Assembly: GCA_033032865.1 (NCBI GenBank)
Contig: JAWHQI010000064.1
Location: 6,572,001-6,636,000, forward strand
Direction: 5' to 3'
From: Dactylorhiza incarnata
Lineage: Eukaryota > Streptophyta > Magnoliopsida > Asparagales > Orchidaceae
DNA: 64,000 nucleotides
The stretch's first letter is position 1, and each line of letters opens with the position of its first letter. The position numbers and the translations under genes were made by a program. Positions 55,634 to 64,000 of this stretch are shown here, piece after piece. Below the pieces are notes generated by a model. That model was not told the DNA's origin, did not search any database, and saw only the letters and a list, made by a program, of their open reading frames with translations.

Positions 55634-58296
55634 TGTAAGATCCCCCTCCCGGAACACAAAACACGGTCGAGGGGAGTCTTATGCCCAGGACAGCCGCCTT
55701 GCGGAAGCGCTAGCACACGAGCTAGCCTCCCCCCCACAAGACGCCTATCCTGCCGGCTAAACCAACTACACAGCGCCAACCCATCAATGAAAGAAAGTAT
55801 TAAAAACCAAAGATTCACAATAAGTATAATGTCCAAATCAGAGTATAAGAAAGACAGAAAGCTACACGAGCTCCTGCAAATCATCAGAGTAATCGGCTAA
55901 ATGCCCCAAGGGCTACATCTCTAAACACTCACCCGCCTCTGTCACTAACGGCAGCTAAGGTACCATACACCCCAGCCCTGCACACCTGACCCGGCTGGCC
56001 TCCGGTGCTGAACGCTGCTACACATCTGAATGTGCTCCTAAAAAGAGGGAGGTATCAACCGTTAGTCATAAAGACTAAGTGGCTTCTCATCCGCTCCCCC
56101 GGCGACTCCAAGGCACCGGGCGGAAGGAAAGGAAGAAAAGCTGCAATATAATAGTAATATATAGAAAGCAGGTGACGGGGAAAGTAAACTAGTATATACA
56201 CAAATTCGAAGCTGCACAAGTGTAAAAGGGGCTAATCTAATCATGTATAAGCAGGAGTATAATAAAGGTGTGCAACAGTAAATAAACAGTAAGTAAAGCA
56301 GGTAAAGCAAGACAGTAAGAACAGTAGCGACAAGTAATCAATCTCGTACCCTAACTTATATGAATGCCCATACAAACTTATAAGTTAGGATTTCCAGGAA
56401 TTATAACTCATCATATAAAAGAGCCCATACTAATTTATATGATGAAGATCTGCGAGTGCGTATGCTATGCTATGCCATGAATGATTATGCAATGAACTCA
56501 CACACACGACTCTGTGCACACAGACCTTTGTAGTTCCCTCTATTTGAGAGGAAGCCAACCTCTCGGGTACCAATCGCTGTGACACACGGTGGTAGCGGAC
56601 CAGGCTGTCCAATCTTAGGCGGGTATGCACACTACCAGGCCTAGACCGCACGTACGCCTCGACGCTAAACAACCGCGGAGCTCTGCGTACTCTTTGCTGG
56701 AGTCCACCAGGCTTTGAGCTAAGTGGAAGGTGTCTTCGAGGAATTGTCATCCCGACACGCAGACAAGCTGGCCACTCAGACCCCAACGCACTCGCTAAGT
56801 CCACGTACCGCGGTCGGTGTGACGACCTGCCTAGTACCGAAGACCTGCCACAATTATCCAAGAACTAACGGGGCTATCCTCCCCTCGAGCCTCCAGCTCG
56901 TCCAACCCAGTATACCACACACCTGTCACTCCCACATTGGGAGGAGATACATAAATCCAATCTTACCCCACTATGGCTACTCTTGTCTACTTTAAATGTT
57001 GTTGCAATTTAGGGTTAATCTTGGACTTCCCGAGGGTTACCCTATAAGGGGCTCGCTACGGTACTAGGAACTACAATGGGATGACACCCCAAAGTTCCCT
57101 TTCTCAAGGCACTTAGTATTATTGGTATCTACCCATAAGATTACCAAGCACTCTCATCATCTAAACTCCTTTTTGGTGACCTCAACCTCTTCATCCAACT
57201 TAGGTACACCAACTACCTCCCCATTCCCACCTAATGGTCTACAAGTTATCTTCATTCTACCGTTCTACTATTCGCAGACCAAATGAGTTATATGAACCAC
57301 ATAAGGGGAGGTACTACAAATATTCATCCAATTGACTCTAGATTATTACCAGAAGACTATCATGATATTATAAGACTAAGCTTGACTTTTACTCAAGGGT
57401 TGTTTCTCATCCAACCATGGGATTTCACTACTTACCTTGCATGTTTATCAATAATATTACTTGTTATATCATATTTGAGTACAATGCCTACTCGTTTAGG
57501 GAACTCATAACCTCAACTCCGCACATGACTGCTTGTGCATTCATCCTAATCTCACACATGATTCCGAGGATCTTGCACGTGATCCCTTCGATATACTACA
57601 ACCATTACCGACGTCTTCTTATTCAATTACGGTTGCTTGCTCGATTTCACAAACGTGGATAAATGCGCTATTCGCAGACCATATTAATAATTTCGCCGAT
57701 TCTCATCAGAATCGAGCGCGGACAGTTTTGTTGAACTCGTATTGGCCTCCTGAGTCTAACAAAACTGACTGAGGTGAATTCCGAGTCCGTTTGCTCGATT
57801 TCACCTTTTAGATAATTTCGTTACCTAAAGTCGCGTCGACGCGACTAATTCTCCGATACACATCGGAATTGAGTGCAGTCGACTTCGTTGGACTGGTATC
57901 AACTTTACGAGTCTAACAAAATCAACTAAGGCCGATTATGAGGTCATTTGCACAATAGTCATATTTGAGGCGTCGCGCAGCTCAAGGCGACTATTTTGGT
58001 CGACTTCATATATATGCTATTTGAACACCATGACATTTGAGCTAACGTACGTACTATAATTCCTTCAAGGCGGTACGCCTCCTTCGAGTTTTATCGCTCA
58101 AGTTATGCTCTCCGGATGGCTCGGATCCCGATACAGCAAGCATCAGGACAAAGAATAGAAATGGTACTCGCCGCATTCGTCGAGTGCACTTCACCGGCTC
58201 AGGTGCAAGCCTGGCCCTCAGTACACCCCGAGCTCGAGTCACCTCGCTCGACTCAAAAACGCGCACAAGGGGTCTAGCTCGAATCGGGATATTACA
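55634..58296 (-). repeat. LARD LTR2, shortened (2,663 bp)
   Basis: Matches LTR1 from 44,501 to about 46,497. It then jumps at about 57,640 to a different U3 containing one 'aattcgccgattctcatcag' unit and about 300 bp not seen in LTR1 (57,800-58,030, including GTCGCGTCGACGCGAC). It rejoins LTR1 at 'gagctaacgtacg' (58,030). The promoter/leader portion present in LTR1 (TATA, GC-rich leader) is absent, so this LTR is unlikely to start transcription. Confidence 0.88.
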
Positions 58297-61200
58297 AATC
58301 CAATAAACGAAGAAACAATTTCGTCCCCGAAATTTAAGTTGAGGTTAGGGGGGGTCTTCCGAATGGGATCGAAACATACTCACCGTATGCAATTACGGAT
58401 GATTCACCCTTAACAATATCAAGGTCATTTATACATTCCCAAGCGTTATGTTTTATACATAGGGTTTAGATTGTGCGAGCGCTCTTGTCTTGTCCAGTCA
58501 TACGAATTAATCGTGGCTCACACTATTTCAACCATAACTAATAGAAACTACACATAGCCGTCCTAAACAAAAAATAATTTAAACTGGAACGATATATCAC
58601 AGTCCCAAATTAAAATATAACGAAACTGAAGATGTAAATCGGCCTCAAACCGAAACACATTATATATAATTTATATATAGCAGCTCTTAGGATTTTAATT
58701 GCATACAGCAGCCCAAATCTCCTAACATTTAATTCCAGATATTTCACGAACCAGGAGATTTACTTTAGCATAAAACTAGGGAAATTCCGTAAAACTCCCA
58801 ACACATAATCTCTAGCATGGACCAAGCAGCTACCAACATATTTCCCAAAAACTCTAGCATAAAGATAAAACCAGGAAAACCTGGAAGAAACCTATAAGCA
58901 ATGCAAATCATATAATCTAGAAGAAAATTCTAGCACGACCAAGGGAATTCACCAAAACTCTCATCATCATCAAACAACTGCTATTCATGAAACCAAGAAA
59001 ACACAAAGCAACTACTAACAATCGACTTTCCCGCCTACCATGAGTCTTCAACACACTTCCTCGGTACTCTTACTTTGCTTACTATATCCATAAATCATAT
59101 ATGTCGTCCAGTGCATCGACACAACTCCTCTGAATTCCTGAGAATCAGAGGTCAAGTTGAGGGTAATCATATTTTTCTCACAGGCAACACGTCGGGCGAG
59201 GTCGATAAGCCAACAAGGCTTCTACAAGGGTTTAATGCACGTCTCGTGATTTCACATGGTCCGAAAATTACTACACACATTTAAAACGCAATTGTATGAA
59301 TTTGTCAACTTAACAAATCACGCACCAATGCCTTAGCACCATGGGTGCTACAATTCCGTATTCTTTATCTCATAACGGACGCTTGCAAACACACCTCTCC
59401 GATCAAAAATCGATAAAGTTCCCACTTGACAAACTTTTAAGGCGTCCCCCAAAATTTGTCATGCGGTCGTCAGATCGACCTTTGATCCTTGAGAGACACT
59501 ACAACGCTACATTACAGTTTACTTCTCCGCATAGCCTTCGGTTACAGTGAAGACCTGCTCATCCTTAAGGTACTCACCTCCAACACTCTGGGAGTGAACT
59601 TACACCAAACCGAAACTTGGTGTTCAATCAATCCCCCTCGCCTAAGATGAACACATTCATCAAGGAGTGCCAAATTCCAAATACTAAAACAGGCAGGCAA
59701 TTCTTTATACAACACACTACCTCTTAGTCAGGTGTTACTTTTATCTTGAGATTTACATCATTTCATTTAAGGGCTCCTAGACCTTGAACATAAACCTTTT
59801 CCAATGGTTGGGTTTCGGTACAGAGCCTTTAGAGGACTGCCTTGTCGAGGCAATACAATCACGCGTACACCTACCTGTACGTATAGAGACACATTCATAT
59901 CTTAAATGCACTTATCGTCAATATTCCATTCACGTGTTCAATTCACGACGTGTCTCAACACCCTTGACGCTCTCACCCGTATTGAGAGGTTATCACGAAT
60001 CCAATCCTCATCGTTCACGTACTATTTAAATAAACATGATCTAAGGGAAAGCGAAGTCGGAACATAAATAGGCCAATAAACGAAGGGACAAGCCCCCGCA
60101 CGTTTTTGGGCTAAATTTCTTCCACCGCCCATATGGTACATTCTTCTCACGTATGGGCACAACCTTAGGGGTAAACCTTCCTCGACTTAGAGTTCTTACC
60201 CTATAGATCCCCGCAACGACGCACTCAAATACCAACCGGGATGTAGAAAATCAAATTTTTACGGTGACGACCAAGCTGCATCTCATTGTAATGAGAGCAT
60301 GCACCAATAACATCCAATCACCCGGTACATTTATATATGTTTGAACTTAACATGAACTAAGGTGCAAGGCTTGGGATGATCTTCCCTTCGACACAAGTTA
60401 TGAAGACTACCAAAAGTAGGGCATACTTCACATATGGTAAACACAATCAAATCCACTAACACCGCCCTACCATCCCTGCCAACGATCATCCATGACATGC
60501 ATGTTTATTTATAAAAACTTTTATGATTTTAGATCATCAAACAATTCATATTAATCTTGTCGACTCCATCGCCGAACACTAATTAATTTCCAATGCCAAG
60601 TAATTACAACACTAAGGGAATGTTCACCAAAAAAATTTCCAAACTCAGGGGTAGTTTATCATCATACCAACAATGTATGCACAAAGGTTCAATAACTTCT
60701 CAGCTATAATGTTATTATAGCATCGCCGCATATCCCCAAAATGTAGATCTACTACTCTCCTCATTACCTATCCACATAAACTTATAACAATATAGAGAAA
60801 ATAATCATCTTCAAAAAAATGTTTTTCCTCTCTTATTCCGCTAATAAAAATCCTATTAACCCAAACATGGCCTTAGCAGTCTGCTTTGCTTAAGATGAAT
60901 TAACTCTCAGGGGTCAAAACTTTCAATGCCAAAAATTACAAAGATTCTAACTCCTCAAGGGATCCAAGATGGTACATAACTAGACCAATAAACGAAGAGA
61001 TAAGCCCCCATATCTCTTTAACTGAGTTTCTTCTACCACCAATATAACACATTCGTCCTAAAATGAGCCTTCTCTGGCTCCGAATTCTTATCATATCTCC
61101 TCCATATGAAACCTTCTACATAAATAGAAGTGAGAGGTAACAACATACAATATAAAAAGCATGCTTGGTGGTCTCTTACTAAGCTGATAATAGACTACAA

Positions 61201-61687
61201 GCACCAATCTCATTGAGATTGCCCTAAAATTTTTGGGTAAGGTGATAATATTACTCCATATCTGGGATAGAATTCTCAGGGTGTGAGTCTATAACATCTA
61301 CACTCACGTTAAACTCTTCCCTTAGTCACTCAAGGTCACTTATTGCTTGGTCCAATCATCCCCAAGATCCGTATAAGGCTAGGATACGTCATGACCTATC
61401 CTGCTAAGTCGACCAAAATGGTATCATATGCCAAACCAACTCTGACTGTTGGAATGGGAAAACAAAATACTGTCTCGGAATGAGCCAGCATCTATACGTA
61501 AGGGTACGAGTTTGGCTTAGGTTGGCACTTTCTATAGGAAAAAGAGGACGTACTTATTGTGAATTACACATGGGCACACAACTGCTTCCGCTGCATCAGT
61601 TTGTCCTCAAACTGATCTAGCTAGCAGGGGTAGCCTAGTGGTCTAATGGACTTCTTTATCTCAGGATCGTTGCAAGCTGATACCATT
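58297..61687 (-). other. LARD internal region 2, non-coding (3,391 bp)
   Basis: Collinear with internal region 1 and only two bases different in length. A short insertion at 58,459-58,499 ('agggtttagattgtgcgagc') distinguishes it. Small indels elsewhere are scattered, with no preference for multiples of three, as expected for non-coding sequence. Confidence 0.85.
61676..61685 (-). promoter_or_regulatory. Primer-binding site of LARD internal 2
   Basis: Minus strand TGGTATCAGC, adjoining LTR3. Confidence 0.75.
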
Positions 61688-64000
61688 TGTAAGATCCCCT
61701 TCCCGGAACACAAAACACGGTCGAGGGGAGTCTTATGCCCAGGACAGCCGCCTTGCGGAAGCGCTAGCACACGACCTAGCCTCCCCCACAAGACGCATAT
61801 CCTGCCGGCTAAACCAACTACACAGCGCCAACCCATCAATATAAGAAAGTATTAAAAACCAAATATTCACAATAAGTAATAATGTTCAAATCAGAGTATA
61901 AGAAAGACAGAAAGCTACACAAGCTCCTGCAAATCATCAGAGTAATCAGCTAAATGCCCCAAGGGCTATATCTCAAAACACTCACCCGCCTCTGTCACTA
62001 ACGGCAGCTAAGGTACCATAAACCCCAGCCCTGCACACCTGGCCCGGCTGGCCTCCGGTGCTGAACGTTGCTACACATCTGAATGTGCTCCTAAAAAGAG
62101 GGAGGTAGCAACCGTTAGTCATAACGACTAAGTGGCTTCCCATCCGCTCCCCCGGCGACTCCAAGGCACCGGGCGGAAGGAAAGGAAGAAAAGCTGCAAT
62201 ATAACAGTAATATATACAAAGCAGGTGACGGGGAAAGTAAACTAGTATATACACAAATTCTAAGCTACACAAGTGTAAAAGGGGCTAATCTAATCATGTA
62301 TAAGCAGGAGTATAATAAAGGTGTGCAGCAGTAAATAAACAGTAAGTAAAGCAGGTAAAGCAAGGCAGTAAGAACAGTAGCGACAAGTAATCAATCTCGT
62401 ACCCTAACTTATATGAATGCCCATACAAACTTATAAGTTAGGATTTCCAGGAATTATAACTCATTATATAAAAGAGCCCATGCTAATTTATATGATGAGG
62501 ATCTGCAAGTGCGTATGCTATGTTATGCCATGAATGATTTATGCAATGAAACTCACACACACGACTCTATGCGCATAGACCTTTGTAGTTCCCTCTGTTT
62601 GAAAGGAAGCCAACCTCTCGGGTACCAACCGCTGTGACACACGGTGGTAGCGGACCGGGCCGTCCACTCCTAGGCGGGTATGCACACTACCAGGCCTAGA
62701 CCGCACGTACGCCTCGACGCTAAACAACCGCGGAGCTCTGCGTACTCTTTGCTGGAGTCCACCAGTCTTTGAGCTAAGTGGAAGGTGTCTTCGAGGAATT
62801 GTCGTCCCGACACGCAGACAAGCTGGCCCCTCAGACCCCATCACACCCGCTAAGTCCACGTACCGCGGTCGGTGTGACGACCTGCCTAGTACCGAAGACC
62901 TGCCACAATTATCCAAGAACTAACGGGCTATCCTCCCCTCGAGCCTCCAGCTCGTCCAACCCAGTATACCACACACCTGTCACTCCCACACTGGGAGGAG
63001 ATACATAAATCCAATCTTACCCTACTATGGCTACTCTTGCCTACTTTAAAGGTTATTGCAATTTAGGGTTAATCTTGGGCTTCCCGAGGGTTACCCTGTA
63101 AGGGGCTCTCTACGGTACTAGGAACTACAATGGGATGACACCCCAAAGTTCCCTTTCTCAAGGCACTTAGTATTATTGGTATCTACCCATAAGATTACCA
63201 AGCACCATCATCATCTAAACTCCTTTTTGGTGACCTCAACCTCTTCATCCAAATCAGGTACACCAACTACCTCCCCATTCCCACCTAATGGTCTACAAGT
63301 TATCTTCATTCTACCGTTCTATTATTCGCAGACCAAATGAGTTATATGAACCACATAAGGGGAGGTACTACAAATATTCATCCAATTGACTCTAGATTAT
63401 TACCAGAAGACTATCATGATATTATAAGACTAAGCTCGGATTTTACTCAAGGGTTGTTTCTCATCCAACCATGGGATTTCACTACTTACCTTGCATGTTT
63501 ATCAATCATATTACTTGTTATATCACATTTGAGTACGATGCCTACTCGTTTAGGGAACTCATAACCTCAACTCCGCACATGACTGCTTGTGCATTCATCC
63601 TAATCTCACACATGATTCCGAGGATCTTGCACGTGATCCCTTCGATATACTACAATCATTACCGACGTCTTCTTATTCAATTACGGATGATAAATCACCT
63701 TAAATCCGTACGAGAATACTCACTAAATTTATTGTAATCATAAACAATCATCATTAGTGACAAATACCTTCAATGATTATCAAAGCATCGGTTCAACTAT
63801 ATTTCTTGCGATCCTAAGGATTAAGCATTTATAACAATACTTTAATTTGTTATCGCATCATCGAGGTGCACATTCGATCATCATCCGCGAAGTGTTAAAT
63901 CTATGATCTGTCCGCTAACATTTTATTAATAAATCACAATTTCAGAATGATGTACCCAAACAGGACAGCCCTCGAGAATTGGATTTCGGGGAGCTACACT
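61688..64000 (-). repeat. LARD LTR3, cut by window end
   Basis: Matches LTR1 from 44,501 through about 46,812 with few differences, including the segment after 46,497 that LTR2 lacks (63,685-64,000). It continues past the right edge. Hairpin 2 here reads CTCATTATATAAA (a G.U-compatible change in RNA). Confidence 0.88.

Noticed and set aside
55567..55900. Frames shared with 44,546-44,765 and 61,621-61,855
   Set aside because: Repeated because they lie at the LTR edge; they span LTR and primer site and have no protein match.

Overview
The window is nuclear DNA of a flowering plant. It has a beta-1,3-glucanase gene with plant-type exon structure, a GH17 domain and an X8 (CBM43) domain. Most of the rest is layered LTR retrotransposons of plant lineages: Sirevirus/Maximus and Tnt1-like Ty1/Copia, plus Athila and chromovirus-like Ty3/Gypsy. 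I cannot name the species; a eudicot is a guess. There are no bacterial operons, rRNA, tRNA genes or CRISPR.

Layout. 1-1,611: remnant of a minus-strand Sirevirus (gag tail plus LTR). 1,612-6,339: the only host gene region. It holds a GH17-X8 glucanase (minus, exons 6,339-6,279 and 6,176-4,905, terminal exon not found) and a decayed duplicate of its X8 exon, terminal exon and 3' flank. 6,340-8,398: intergenic. 8,399-10,702: 5' LTR (945 bp), primer site and broken gag-protease of a plus-strand Copia element. 10,703-24,815: a minus-strand Sirevirus piece (3' LTR plus env-like ORF), split at 13,943 by a complete 9.8-kb Athila element (13,948-23,782, 1,515-bp LTRs, TSD GCTCT). 24,927-26,430: an Athila-like LTR. 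About 26,450-27,199: a 92-bp tandem array. 27,200-28,800: two LTR fragments with internal repeats. 29,057-38,489: a complete minus-strand Sirevirus (1.41-kb LTRs, TSD GGATC) with gag, an integrase fragment and env-like ORFs but no reverse transcriptase. 38,495-41,280: degenerate A/T- and GA-rich duplicated modules. About 41,540-42,012: an 81-bp minisatellite. About 42,060-44,500: remnants of a chromovirus-like LTR element and a GC-rich hairpin block. 44,501-64,000: a head-to-tail array LTR-internal-LTR-internal-LTR of a non-coding (LARD-like) element; a 2,075-bp solo LTR with TSD CGTAA is nested in the first LTR.

How parts work together. The Athila element still has recognisable gag, protease, RT, RNase H and integrase with their catalytic residues. 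Its reading frame is broken by a gag frame change, an in-frame UAG and a 27-base C tract. The complete Sirevirus and the LARD array lack RT, so they must have been copied in trans. The nesting gives relative ages: Copia, then Sirevirus 2, then Athila; and LARD LTR1, then the solo LTR.

The most interesting signals are not genes. (1) Chromovirus-like LTRs carry hairpins with different stem sequences around a near-constant CCCATAC loop. (2) GC-rich palindromes (GCGCACGACC/GGTCGTGCGC) sit next to the TATA box of two Athila-type LTRs and recur, with matching flank, in a different solo LTR. (3) A second short palindrome family (TTCGTCGA/TCGACGAA) recurs in several Copia LTRs, beside a Sirevirus env-like ORF and in an 81-bp satellite. 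(4) The tandem LARD array has a middle LTR that has lost its promoter.
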